The notes under the pieces: model-generated | What the model was told of the DNA's origin: nothing | The model's input: the letters and a program-made list of their open reading frames with translations, nothing else | Databases searched by the model: none | In this document: piece after piece, positions 1 through 11,299 of the stretch | How positions within the stretch are numbered: position 1 is the stretch's first letter | Layout of the letters: each line of letters opens with the position of its first letter | Translations under genes and position numbers: made by a program | Assembly (NCBI GenBank): GCA_000231825.2 | Contig: JH720301.1 | Location: forward strand, 1,288,123-1,352,122 | Direction: 5' to 3' | Length of the DNA stretch: 64,000 bases | DNA from: Tetrahymena elliotti 4EA | Lineage: Eukaryota > Ciliophora > Oligohymenophorea > Hymenostomatida > Tetrahymenidae

Positions 1-2182
1 CAACAACATGAGTCTCATCTTCATCAGCTACAACATCATCTCCTAGGTCAAAATCAAAATCATTCATTTCTGTTGTACTTGTTTTATCGCAATTAGCTGA
101 AATTAAAAAATATATTAGTATATTTTAATATTTTTAGAAGTCAGTAAATTAAACTCGATGAATAGATAATAGATGAATTACCAAATTTTTTGGCTAAATT
201 ATTTGAGGTTATTGTGTTGGATGTATTCCTATTTTAATCAAAGTCGCTTGATTCTACTTCCGCATTTAAACGAGCTACTTTACTGATTTAGTTGCTTAAA
301 TCATTTACATTATCTGCTAGTTCTTCTTTGTAGCTCTCTTCGTCTTCATCTTTGATTTATAGTTCTACTTTTTTGATATATTCTTATGTTGATTTTCTAG
401 TGTTTTTTCTTTTAAATCCAACTTCGAGGGTATTCTACTTTATTTTTTATTAAAATTGAATTAAGATCATCACAGCAATTATTAATTTTACATTAATTAG
501 CTTAGATTCTTGAGCATAGTTATCAATTTCTTAGTTTTTTGGAGAGTCGTCATGATGATAGTTATCTATAAAGTTATTTTCAATTTTAATTTGTGGCATT
601 GGGTTTACTGACTTAAATTTCTCAAACATATTTCTTTTATCTGTTGCACAGCTTGGATCTTATATTTTTTAAAAAGATATTTTAATAAAAATATGAATAA
701 AATATTTTTTAAAATGAAAAAGCCTAAAAAATGTTTAAAAAAGCTAATTTACCATCTTTGATCCAATCAAATTTATCATCATATTAAAAATTCTCTTTTA
801 AGAAGAGAGTACGGAATAATTTTTTGAGATAATTGTAATTAGGCTCATCGAAAAAGCCTAAGCTTTTCACATATGTCATATATTTATTAAATTCAACTGG
901 TAAGTCTTTACAAAGTTCTAACAAAGGTGTTTTCATCTTCACCTGTGAAATTAACTTTTAATGCTCTGATTTATTTCTTGACTTTAGATTCATCCAAGGT
1001 AGAGTTCCTTTTAAAAAGAAAATTAATGTATATCCTAAAGACTCCAGATCATCTCGACGCGACTGTTCCATTCCTTAATAATTAATTGGTATTTTTTAGT
1101 AAAAATGAAAAAGTGGATAGAAAGCGAATATTTAATTAAAAATTTGTGGTAATTAAAACTAAAATTGTTAGTTTATTTAAAAAGAAAGAAAGAAAAGCTG
1201 CTGAAAGAAGTAGACAAGTAAAAGTAAAAATAAAATAGCCAATCTATCTATAATAGAAGTTTTTCTCTATGAATTTTGATAAAAAGTAAGATAAAATCCA
1301 AACGAAATGAGTTTGTGATTTGTTTTTATAATTCAAATTATTTTTTTTTTTTCTTCCATTTTTGGTTGATTTTTTTCCAGTAAAAATATTAAAAACTGGA
1401 AAAAAACCAAGAGAAATACTTTCTATCTTATTGATTAAGCTAATTTTTATATTCAGCGAATTATTTTTGTTTTTTTTTTCACATCTAAATTTTGTTTTTT
1501 AAATAAAAAAGGTGGAAGTTTTTTTACCTAAGTGCGATTAAACGGAAGTGTATCTTGTAGTGCCTACTAAACCAACTTTTTCAGAAAAATCAATATGTGC
1601 TCCATTTTTCTTTAAATACGATTTTGAAAGACCAAAATCGATCAAAAATATTTGATTCTTTTCAGATCCTCTACCAATCATAAAATTATCTGGTTTAATA
1701 TCTCTATGTACATAACCTCTTGAGTGAAAATGCTACAAACGAGTGAGCATTTAATCAGCTATCATCAAAACTGTCTTGAGAGAAAATTTCTTTTTACAAA
1801 TATTAAAAAGCTTATCTAGCGATTTATCTAAAAGCGTTGTAACCATAATATTAATTTTATCATTTTTTATATAATAATACATTCTAGTAAACCCTTTTTC
1901 TGCCTTTAAATCATACAGTATTTTGGCTTCTTTAGTAAGTGTATCTTAATTTTTACTTGTGTTATCTTCTATTTTCACAGCATACAAATCATCCCCCTAT
2001 GAGTTTATATGTTTATTGCTAGGATCCTTTTGTCTGCGAGCTTTAAATACATACCCAAAGGATCCTTAATCTAATTTTTCTAATATTTCATAGTGACGAC
2101 ACACTACCTATCCAATCCATTTTTGCCAAATTGAATCATCTTTTTCTTTCTTAGTATTTTCAGCTATTACGTTATTATGCAT
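1..2182 (-). CDS. casein kinase 1-like protein kinase, 3' part beyond left edge
   Basis: Serine/threonine kinase of the CK1 family. Exons 1528-2182, 753-1073, 182-658 and 1-96 give about 516 residues before the gene leaves the window. A GSFG glycine loop lies near residue 40 and a YAVKIE lysine follows. HRDIKPDN (near 158), DFGLSK (near 182) and the CK1 signature [10 protein letters not shown] after an intron are all intact, so the enzyme should be active. CK1 kinases act on acidic or pre-phosphorylated substrates. After the kinase domain comes an acidic Gln/Asn/Lys-rich tail with no recognised domain. The introns are 97-181, 659-752 and an unusually long 1074-1527, each joining in frame. The start is the ATG at 2182, but the triplet just before it is TGA, and the same frame upstream looks coding, so a longer N-terminus through another splice is possible. 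Kinase identity is certain; the 5' end is not. Confidence 0.85.
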
Positions 2183-3640
2183 TCACACCTATATAAAATA
2201 ATCCAGATGTGATTCTTTTTCTTTTTCTTCCTCTTGAAGTTTAAAAAACTAAGCTTAAAGCTACTAATGTTTTACCTGAAATATTTCTTTTTCAATTAGC
2301 CACTTTCAGTTATCAAGAAATTTATTCGTTCTTATTCAATAATATATCAATCCTTTAGCTTTGTGTCTAAATAATAGTGATTGATGTCTATTTGTTTACT
2401 CTTTATACGTTTTATAATATGCTTTAAACTATTTTCCCTTTCAGTATTATTGGAAGCTAAATAGATTATAAGCGCTGAATATAGAGGCTGAGCTTTTTGA
2501 CTATATTTTTTTATACACTCTATTAAATATTTGCAAAAATTTTTTATTTGATAGCGGACTATAATTTATAATTAATTCAATGTAAAAAATATACTTATAT
2601 CAGATTGATTACAAAAATCAAGCTCTGTAAGAATAATTCACTCATTCATTATTCATTTAATAAATTTACTTTAATTAACATTCAAAAAGAGATTCGAATT
2701 AAAAAAAGAAGTATAAATTATCTTTCTAATTTATTGATTGATTCATTCGTAGAAGAATTTCTTGTTTGTTTTCATTTTGAATGAATGATAAGAATCAGAA
2801 TTAAAAGTATACAATTTCTTGTTTCTATTTTAATAAATAAAGAGAGCTTATATGAATATATTTCATTAATTCTACAAAAAGCCATTCTTCATTTTTAGAA
2901 ATATTTTGTGAGAAATTAAATATCTCCTCAACAATACTCTTTATCAAACAAAACTTTTAGGTTTTTTTAATCTTAGGTAATATTATTTTTCTTATTAGTT
3001 ATCTTACTTTCAAGATTAATTTCAGAAGAATTTATTTTTTTGGTATTTTAAAAATTATTTTTGTGTGAAAGAAATACTAAATAAAAATTTTGTTAAATAA
3101 ACATTAATCTATTACAAATGATAAGTGATTTGTAGTATTTTTGATTTATTAATTAATATTCATACAATTTATTTTAAGATAGATTTTATATAAATTAATC
3201 AGGCTAAATTAGATAGTTCCCTCTCAGAAGAGAATTATTTAGTATTACATAAAAGCACAGTGGTTATCTCATCAATTCTATTTTACTTTCAAATTTTAAA
3301 TTAAAAAATACAGAAACAAAAATCAAAATTAAAATTGAAAAAAGAAGAATCAATTTTTAATTACAACTCTAGCTTACATCATCTGATTATCTTTTGTTTT
3401 GACAATGAATTATGCATTGAAGATTTTTCTAGATTTTTATGGTTTTTATTCAAAAGAAATCTGGCAATTCCTTCGATCACATAAAAATATTTCTAAAATA
3501 ATGATATCGCTAATAATTCAATTTTTATTATTTAAATGAGGCATACATATTAACGATTTTAATATTTTGATTAAACAATTTGATTAAATAAATAAAAAAT
3601 ACTTGTTTAACAACAATAAAAATTATTTTAGAAAAATTAT
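2183..3640 (-). other. coding-like segments upstream of the CK1 gene, structure unresolved
   Basis: Four stretches on the minus strand look protein-coding but lie in different frames: about 3375-3600 (contains YVIEGIARFLLNK), 2820-3000 (contains SIVEEIFNFSQN, EEWLFVELMKYI), 2350-2640 (contains CNQSDISIFF, LYSALIIYLASNN) and 2183-2320 (contains KWLIEKEIFQ, EEEKEKESHLDYF). Composition is helical and lysine/glutamate-rich, with no domain I recognise. They could be exons of a separate gene, 5' exons of the CK1 gene, or a decayed copy. The last segment is in the same frame as the kinase start and ends in TGA directly before its ATG. I could not find one splice pattern joining all four. Confidence 0.4.
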
Positions 3641-3737
3641 TAAAAACTAATTCATAAAAGTATTTTATTTAGAAATATTTTATTTTTAAAGTTAATTAAA
3701 TGAAAATTAATTAATTTATAAAGAAAAAAAATCAAGA

Positions 3738-6721
3738 TCAAGCTTTTGGCTATTTTTTGATTGATTTTTTCTAAGATTTTTTATCGTCTTTTTGGAAGCA
3801 CTTCCAGCAAGAAATCGATTTTAAATTTTTAAGTTTTTCATTTAGTTAATCAGCAACATCTATTTCCTAGTCATTAAATTAGAGTTTTGTACTAACCAGC
3901 CTGTACTTCTCAAATAGCACACTACTAAAAAGGGCAATAGAACCATAGAACATGCTTAAGAACACAATGCCAACTAGAACAAACGATAGTACTTTATTCT
4001 TTTCCCACATAGATTATTATATTTAATAATCTCCAAAGAAATAAACTAGAATTGTTTCACAAAAAGAAGATCCATAGAGAGTAAATTCGACCAAATATGG
4101 CCCAAAAACTCTTTGTAAGACAAGTGCTATTGAGCATATAAGTGTAAAATTTAATATAATAAGAACAATTAGAGGTCCAAGAGAGTTCTATATCATCCTC
4201 TAGTAATTTTTTAGCTCAAAATTCAAGGGTATGTTAATAAAAAAAAACAGGACAAGTAAGATCAAACTTAGTGCTAAAAGTTGATTACCTACTTTCTACA
4301 TGTAACCATACCTATTATAATAAGTTCTTAAATAAATAATTGATGTCTTTAATAAATTTACTTATGTATATTAACAAATTCAGGATACTAAATAGTAGTG
4401 AGCTATTAGAAAGATTTGTCAGGAGTTAAGTAAATAAATATATGTGATACTATGATAGCTATAAGTATTCCTAACTCAGTTATCAATTAAAATGAAAACA
4501 ATTTGAAGTAAATTTATCTAGCCTTAAAATTAAGCTTATGTTTTTTATTGAGCTGATAAGTTTAGTATGTTCTATGAATATTCTAAAAAATCGAAATTAT
4601 AAATATCACTGACATTAAAACTATGCAAGCTATACTTGTATTAAAAGCGCTTTTATGCTAAGAATCCATTTAATCTGAATAGAAGAGCTAAAAGTATTAA
4701 ACATCCTATCCTTCTACATATATTCCTCCTGAAGTTATATCAACTATATAATAGACTGACTACATAAATAAATGAAAAAATATTATAAATTATCTCAATT
4801 AAAAAAACTTTGAATTAAGTTTTTAAAGTAAGAATGAAAAAATAAATAAATTAATTGATAAATTACCAAAAAGTAATTTTAACTAATGTCATAAAAAGCG
4901 CCATAGACTATTGCTACTTTTGTTTAGTAATCAATGTAAGATTCCATTTTAGTAATTATTTAATCATAAACTTTTATATCAAATATATAAGGATCAAAGT
5001 CTATTTTATAGCCACCACCTGAATAAGTGCCTAAAAATCCTAATTTTATTTTATATTTATTTAATATCTGCAAATAAAATATCATACAAATTTATATTTT
5101 GTTAAATATTTTTATTTTAAATAAAACTGACAATTAAAATATCAAGAATTTTTAAATAAATTACCATCAACACTATCTATGTCATTTTCATCTTCAGATG
5201 TCCAAGAAAGACCATTTATTTTTTCTTTTGTTTCAGTATTACTATTTACGATTGGTTCAGAGCATTAAAATTTTGAATATTGATCTTCACTTATCTAATA
5301 GTAATCACTAAATGTATTGCATTATTTTACTTTAGTCTTTTTTAGTACTATTCTTACTGCTCCAAGTGATATAAAATTACTAAAAATTGCTGTATCCTAT
5401 GGTTTAGGATCTGATGTTCTTATATCTGGATCATTCTAAGGATATTTGAAACTCCTTGAAAAACCATTTAAAGATTTTAAAAAAAACTTGCCATCTTAGA
5501 TAGGTTAAGATAACGCACTGAAAGTTTGTAAAAAATATTTAGAGTTTTCTTTAATGTTATAAACATCTGTATTTATAGTTTATGTAAGCCTTACAAACAA
5601 AGCAATGATTATTGTTAGATATATAATAATATGAAATAAATTAAGCCAGCTTTTATATTATTAAGTAAAAATAAAATTTTATTCTAAAAAAATAATTAAT
5701 TTTACAAATTAGATTTAACTTTTTATAGGATCATAACATTTGAATCATTTTTTGCTTAAGTCGAGTATAACTATATACCATTAAAAACCTTTTCAAAATT
5801 ACTAAAAATTGTAAGCAGGTTTTTTTTTTCAGTGTCAGTAGTGGTCTATAAACTACTCACACCATCTACTAACTATATGGATTCTAACTGCTTATCGAAG
5901 AGCACAGCTTATTTCTCATTTTTAGGTTTTAAATACAATTCTGCATACAAACATTATTCCTTTTTTAAAAAACAATTATTTATAAATTGTTTAACTTATT
6001 CAAAATATTATCAATCTTTTTTACTGAAAAATTTTCTACTTATTTATATCAATAAGTAGTGCGAATAAAGAAAAATGATTACTTTTAATGAACAAAAATA
6101 TTATTCTGCTGGGAAATTATAAAGTAAAGTGAGGTCGTTAAAATTAGTATCTGTTAAAACATACTTATGCTTAGCTGCTATTTTAAAATAATCAGTCGCT
6201 TATTCAAATAAGTTTTTTATTAAAGTTTTTTTATTGATGCTAAAAGTATGTGCCTCAAATCTAATAGTAGTGTAATTTCTGCTTTTATTCTCCAAATCGG
6301 CTTTACATTCTTTAGTTAGAGACATTATTTTCACACTTTGAACTTCTAACTTTACTTACTAACTTAATAGCTTTTCACTGTGAATTTTAAATCTGCTTAA
6401 ATAAAATTCTTAAACTAGCATACGACTTTTTTCAGATGTCTTATGTATTTTTGTTTTTATCAGCTAATCTAATTACTCCTTTTTAACTTCAAGCTCAAAT
6501 TATTATCTAGCCGCATTATCTTTAAACTAATCTTTCTCATCATCTTCTATAGCTTGAATTTCATTATTTTTTTAGAAAATAGAATGATATAAAATTTCAA
6601 TCTCTTACTCCAGTTCACCAAACTCCTAAGTTAATGAATCAAGATTCCTACGTTTTATATCAATCTAATCAGTTAAATTTCTAATATCTTTTTCTAAATT
6701 TTGTTTATTATCTTCTGCCAT
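3738..6721 (-). CDS. polycystin-2-like cation channel with coiled-coil N-terminus
   Basis: Predicted PKD2/TRPP-family channel of 801 aa. Exons 6083-6721, 5803-5959, 5165-5683, 4867-5039, 4362-4705 and 3738-4311 fit together in phase, total 802 codons including the TGA. Residues 1-150 are a Gln/Glu/Lys-rich coiled coil. A first membrane helix (HIIIYLTIIIALFV) lies near 280. The extracellular polycystin (TOP) domain shows LGAVRIVLKK, a GLSWTSEDE stretch and the hallmark YSGGGYKIDF near 447, followed by the helical WID-like segment (YIDYQTKVAIVYGAF). Several hydrophobic helices follow, ending with a pore-like region containing FFGDY and a last helix before a lysine-rich tail. In other organisms these channels sit in cilia and pass calcium and sodium. 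The first two exons could be a separate gene, but phase and spacing favour one. Confidence 0.8.
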
Positions 6722-7074
6722 TCTTCTCTTTAGTAGTGTTCAATCTTTACTAACTAATTTGATAGAATATATTGAGTAATACCTTTAGTTGAGCTAGATA
6801 AGATATAAAATGTTACAATAAGCTAAATATTTAAAATCTTTTTTGGTAATTTTTTTTAATTAAAGCAAATTTTTAGTTTTCTTTTATCACCCGTTTTTAA
6901 TTGAAAATTAAATATTGAGGTAATTAATATGGAATTAAGAGTAAAGAATTGTTGATTATCTTTTAAATATTTTTCTACATTGTTTGAAAAAACATTAATG
7001 ATTAACATAAATTTTATAATAAATATAAAAGTTCATTTTAAAAATATTTTATTTTTTTATAATTAATTTTATGG
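6722..7074. other. intergenic, AT-rich
   Basis: Tail-to-head spacer between uroporphyrinogen-III synthase (3' end) and the polycystin gene (5' end), both on the minus strand. It should hold the polycystin promoter. No gene or RNA seen. Confidence 0.5.
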
Positions 7075-7985
7075 TCAAATATTTCTTGATAATATTTCTA
7101 TTATATCATCAAATGTAGAATTTTCACAAACAAATATTGCACTATCAGGAATACTGTGAGTTTCTTTAAACAATAAAAGTTCAGTTAAAGTTTTTTTCCC
7201 AAAGGCAATATGCTTAGAGACTGAAGAAATATTTAAATCAACTTTACTTTCTTTTAAATACTATATATTTTCTAATAGGAATTAGGTGTTAGAGGGGCTG
7301 TAGTAAATAATTGCATGTAGCTGCTTCTCAAATATTTTCTTACTTAATAACTATTCAAGCAATTGTTCTTTAGAGATACTTTATGTAGAATAACAAAGAC
7401 ACTCCTTAATTTAGAGCTTATCAAAATTCTAATTATATTTTATTCTTTACAAATCTGCTATTTAAAAATTATTAATTTACCTCAAAGTTTACTTTTAAGT
7501 TGCTTAAGTTTCCTATAAAGTATAGTAAATGCCCAGTGAAATCAAGTTCTTTCATTATTTCACTTAATTTTTCTTAGGAATTTGCTACTATTTATGGCTC
7601 AATACTAAATAAGCTAATTATTAATTCCTTTGTTTTTTTACCTACACAAAAAATCCTTACTTTTGGGTCAAAATTTTTCTTTGGGTTAAAATCTTTCTAC
7701 TTTAAAACATGAGCAAACGCTTTAACAGAATTAACGCTATTAAAAGCTATCGCTATTTAAATAAAAAATCATATTTTATTAGGAAACAACTAAAGTAAAC
7801 CTACCATCATACGAATTTATTTAACTAATAGCTTCCTCAACATTTTACTAAAACTAATTATACTCAAAATTAAGAAGTTATAGCATCAAAGGATTATATC
7901 CTAATTCTTTAATTTGGCTTGATTACTTATCATCTAATTCTTCTGATTTTAATAAAAGAATATCTTTTAGTTATTTGTTTTCCAT
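7075..7985 (-). CDS. uroporphyrinogen-III synthase
   Basis: Haem-pathway enzyme that cyclises and inverts ring D of hydroxymethylbilane to give uroporphyrinogen III. Exons 7805-7985, 7481-7752 and 7075-7428 give 268 aa, the normal eukaryotic length (human about 265). The N-terminus reads ILLLKSEE, like the strand that opens this fold. NSYDAIAFNSVNSVKAF matches the conserved position where the family reads 'Y..LIFTS..AV.A'. VRIFCVGKKT and LYFIGNLSNL follow, then IIYYSPSN and IAFGKKT in the second domain. The family has low identity and no catalytic signature, so the call rests on the order of these motifs plus length. Both introns are 52 bp (7753-7804, 7429-7480). The start is the first in-frame ATG before the first strand. 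Confidence 0.75.
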
Positions 7986-8187
7986 TTAACTTAAATATAA
8001 GTTTTTTAATTATCAAAAATGAATTAAGATATAATGCAAAAAATAAAGATTCTTATTTTAAAATCATCCAATTTTTATTAATATATGAATACAAATCATT
8101 TACTTAAGAATTAAGTAATTCTTTTTCTTAGAAATTGTATTAATTCGAAATAAATTATTTCAAAAAATAAATTTATTTATTGTGTAA

Positions 8188-8260
8188 GGGTGTGTAGCTC
8201 ACATGGTAGAGCGCTTGATTTGCATTCAAGAGGCAGGGGGATCGATGCCCCCCACATCCA
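8188..8260 (+). tRNA. tRNA-Ala(UGC), copy 1
   Basis: Seventy-three bases folding as a full cloverleaf. The acceptor stem has the G3-U70 wobble pair that marks alanine tRNAs, the anticodon loop is TTTGCAT (anticodon TGC), and the discriminator base is A. CCA is not encoded. A and B boxes for RNA polymerase III are internal. T-rich DNA follows as terminator. Confidence 0.97.
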
Positions 8261-8447
8261 ATTTTTATTTAATTTAAAAACATAAAAATAGATAAAATTA
8301 TCTAAAATGAATAAATTTATCATATAACTTTATTTTTATAATATTATTATATTTATCTAAAATTATTATTTTATTTAAATATCAGAAGTTTAGATTAAAA
8401 ATTTCAATTCAAGTAAGACATTAATTCCTTCCTTATTATCTTATCAA

Positions 8448-8520
8448 GGGTGTGTAGCTCACATGGTAGAGCGCTTGATTTGCATTCAAGAGGCAGGGGG
8501 ATCGATGCCCCCCACATCCA
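8448..8520 (+). tRNA. tRNA-Ala(UGC), copy 2
   Basis: Identical over all 73 bases to the copy at 8188. It is followed directly by six T residues, a good polymerase III terminator. The upstream flank is unrelated to copy 1 apart from AT richness. Confidence 0.97.
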
Positions 8521-8596
8521 TTTTTTATTTTAAAATTAGTCATATAAAAATATTTAAAATAAAGGAATTCAAAATGATTTTATAAATTTATGTAAA

Positions 8597-8669
8597 GGGT
8601 GTGTAGCTCACATGGTAGAGCGCTTGATTTGCATTCAAGAGGCAGGGGGATCGATGCCCCCCACATCCA
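8597..8669 (+). tRNA. tRNA-Ala(UGC), copy 3
   Basis: Identical 73-base gene. The stretch just upstream (8557-8588) closely resembles the stretch before copy 6 (9408-9440), which points to duplication of gene plus flank. A run of T follows. Confidence 0.97.
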
Positions 8670-8884
8670 TTTTTTTATAATTTTTTCAATATGCTTGACT
8701 TGTTTTGTAAGTTTCACAAAATAATTTATTGAAAATACTTTAAGATATCTGTAAATACTTGAAATTAAATTTTAGATACGATAAATGTATGTATTATTTT
8801 TTGAATGAGATATAATTCATAATACATACCTAAGTGAATTAAGCAATATAATTACTATTAAAATTAAGTTCACTTCTTGTAAAT

Positions 8885-8957
8885 GGGTGTGTAGCTCACA
8901 TGGTAGAGCGCTTGATTTGCATTCAAGAGGCAGGGGGATCGATGCCCCCCACATCCA
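8885..8957 (+). tRNA. tRNA-Ala(UGC), copy 4
   Basis: Identical 73-base gene with the same anticodon TGC and G3-U70 pair. It stands alone, 215 bp after copy 3 and 335 bp before copy 5. T-rich DNA follows. Confidence 0.97.
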
Positions 8958-9292
8958 ATTTTCATTTTATTTTTTTATTGATTTATTATCATTTTACTGA
9001 AAATAATAAAATTAAGCACATATTATAAAATTTAAAATTCACTTTTGTTTCAGTTTCTATTATTCTAAATTTAAAATAAATAAAAAAAAGTTTTCATAAT
9101 AAGATTTAATCTAAAAAAATGTAGTCTTTTTTACAAATAAATATTAAAAAATTTTCTTGAGATAACTTTATCAAATTTATTTTGAAAAAAACAATATTTA
9201 AAAAGTAGATTTAAATGAGTTTTAATTCAATGATTTATTTATTTATTTTCACAATATAAGATTTAAGAATTTAATTTAGTTTTTAAATAATA

Positions 9293-9365
9293 GGGTGTGT
9301 AGCTCACATGGTAGAGCGCTTGATTTGCATTCAAGAGGCAGGGGGATCGATGCCCCCCACATCCA
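9293..9365 (+). tRNA. tRNA-Ala(UGC), copy 5
   Basis: Identical 73-base gene followed by a run of six T. The 83 bp spacing to copy 6 resembles the 76 bp spacing between copies 2 and 3, so the two pairs may be one duplicated unit. Confidence 0.97.
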
Positions 9366-9448
9366 TTTTTTATGAAAAAAAATAAATTGATAATGAAGAA
9401 AATGTTAAAAATAAAGGAATTCAAAATTATTTTATGAATTAATATTAA

Positions 9449-9521
9449 GGGTGTGTAGCTCACATGGTAGAGCGCTTGATTTGCATTCAAGAGGCAGGGG
9501 GATCGATGCCCCCCACATCCA
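9449..9521 (+). tRNA. tRNA-Ala(UGC), copy 6
   Basis: Last of six identical genes, followed by AA and a run of T. The upstream 30 bases match those before copy 3 at nearly every position. Confidence 0.97.
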
Positions 9522-9689
9522 ATTTTTTTATTTGAATTAATACAAAAATATCTTGTTATTTATATTTTAATTTAGTGACCCAAGAAATTGATAAATGCTT
9601 TAAATATCTTGAACTTTTTACTTTTAAAACATGATTAAAAATACTAATACATTTACTTTTATATAATAATTTGTTTAAGCAATAATATG

Positions 9690-11299
9690 TCAATTTGAAT
9701 TTGATGATTGATTTTCACTTAATATTTGGGATTGTGTATCATTTTAAAGTAATCCCACTTTTAGCTCTAATTGTTATTTATAATTGAAATTTAAGAATTA
9801 TTCTTTTTTATTTTTTATAAATATGATTATTGATATAATAAGAGCTATAATAGCAAGGATAAGAGGAAACATTATAGCCCAAAATACAGAATGATGATCT
9901 AATATAAAACCTTCTAGAAGCCCAAATAAGGCAATACCTGTTTTTACAAATATAGATAATTTAAGATTTATGAATGAAAATTAAAATACCTAGATTTTTG
10001 GAAGAAACCAATAAACCATAAGCAGTTCCTGAGACTTTAGATGGTGTAGTAAGAAAGACACAATACCAAACAACATTAGTAAAAGTTGAAAGAAATAAAC
10101 CTAAACATACATAAGCAGGGATAACTATCTTATAGCATTCTTCTTTTTGGCAATCATAGAAAAAAACCCATATTGTATATCCTAAAACTATTTGAGATGA
10201 TGTGAAAATTAAGAAAGAAGCTTTAGATTTTATTTTATCTAACACAAAACCAAACATAGGTGAACTAAATGATACAAAAAAGGGAATAGAAAAAAGCCTG
10301 CCTGAAGTAATTCCATCAATATGGTAGTATTTCTTGAGGATTGTTTATGAATTGAAGTAATAAGCATAGAAGCTTGATAATCCAAATACTCCAATAGATA
10401 CTATGATTAAGTAGTTAAAACTTAAATACTTGACATGCTTAAAGTTAATATCTGAAATTGTAACCTACTACAATTATCCTCTTTTCTCAGCTCTTAGATC
10501 CATAACAAAAGAGCTGATTGATCCTAACAATAATGTTGTAGTCATTAAAATAACTCCCAGTAAAAATGATAGATATAAATGGCCAGTATTTTCATAAATT
10601 GGAGGGTATGTCCATGAAGATATTACATCAGCAAATCTTACACTCAAAAAGGTGATTGACAAGCAAAATCCATACTGTTTTTTATCAACCCATCTGCTTA
10701 TTAAAGGACCTAATTAAATTAAATTAAGCTTAATTTATTTATCTAAAGATATCTCCAAAAATATAGTCATGAAAATGTACAGTTGTATATCCATACAAAA
10801 TTTATTTTAACATGTATATCAAACAAATATTACCTTAAATGACTGTAAGTCCATTTAGATTTATATATCCAATAGCCTGTCCTATGCATGAAACATAAAA
10901 ATTACTAATGTAAACTCCTACTAGCTAAAGAATATATCCACATAGACATAGGATTGAAAATATCAAAAGAGATTTTCTTAAGCCAATCTTATCAGTTAGT
11001 ACTCCACAAAATAGCGAAAACACGCAAGTAATGAATGTAATTGATGATTACATAGTATTATACTATAAATCATTTAAATTAAATTATTCTTTAAATCCTT
11101 CTTTCACACTACTAATTCCATAAGAACATATAAAAGGTCCTAAAGTAATCAGTGTGACAAAAAAGATTTATAGCCACTTTTATACAGTAAATGTGAAGAA
11201 TGAGGTTAGATCTTTTTTATTTTATTATTATTTTTATTTAGTATCACAGTCATTTTCTGGAGTTAGTTCATCACTTAATTAATCACTGTCTATATTCAT
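9690..11299 (-). CDS. major facilitator superfamily transporter, MFSD1-like
   Basis: Membrane transporter of 477 aa from exons 10834-11299, 9990-10709 and 9690-9937, phases consistent. About 12 hydrophobic helices are visible. The first loop after helix 2 has GVLTDKIGLRKS, the classic MFS loop motif, and the second half repeats it as SPMFGFVLDKIKSK. The stretch DGITSGRLFSIPFF before that loop and GTAYGLLVSSKNLG later resemble MFSD1, a lysosomal dipeptide exporter in animals. The N-terminus is short, acidic and Gln-rich, and the C-terminal tail is Gln/Asn-rich and cytosolic. The substrate cannot be read from sequence. Introns are 10710-10833 and 9938-9989, the latter 52 bp. Confidence 0.75.

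Noticed and set aside
2347..2349. In-frame TGA read as selenocysteine
   Set aside because: The frame after it looks coding, but an intron from about 2391 to 2323 removes the TGA in phase, and no SECIS-like element was identified.
5832..6059. Plus-strand 75-codon frame
   Set aside because: It lies antisense to a polycystin exon and the adjoining intron, and shows no coding features of its own.
9263..9490. Minus-strand open frame of 75 codons
   Set aside because: It is the antisense of two tRNA-Ala genes; the repeated peptide in it simply mirrors the tRNA repeats.
8188..9521. CRISPR-like array of identical repeats
   Set aside because: The repeats are 73 bases, fold as tRNA and have irregular spacers; the genome is eukaryotic.
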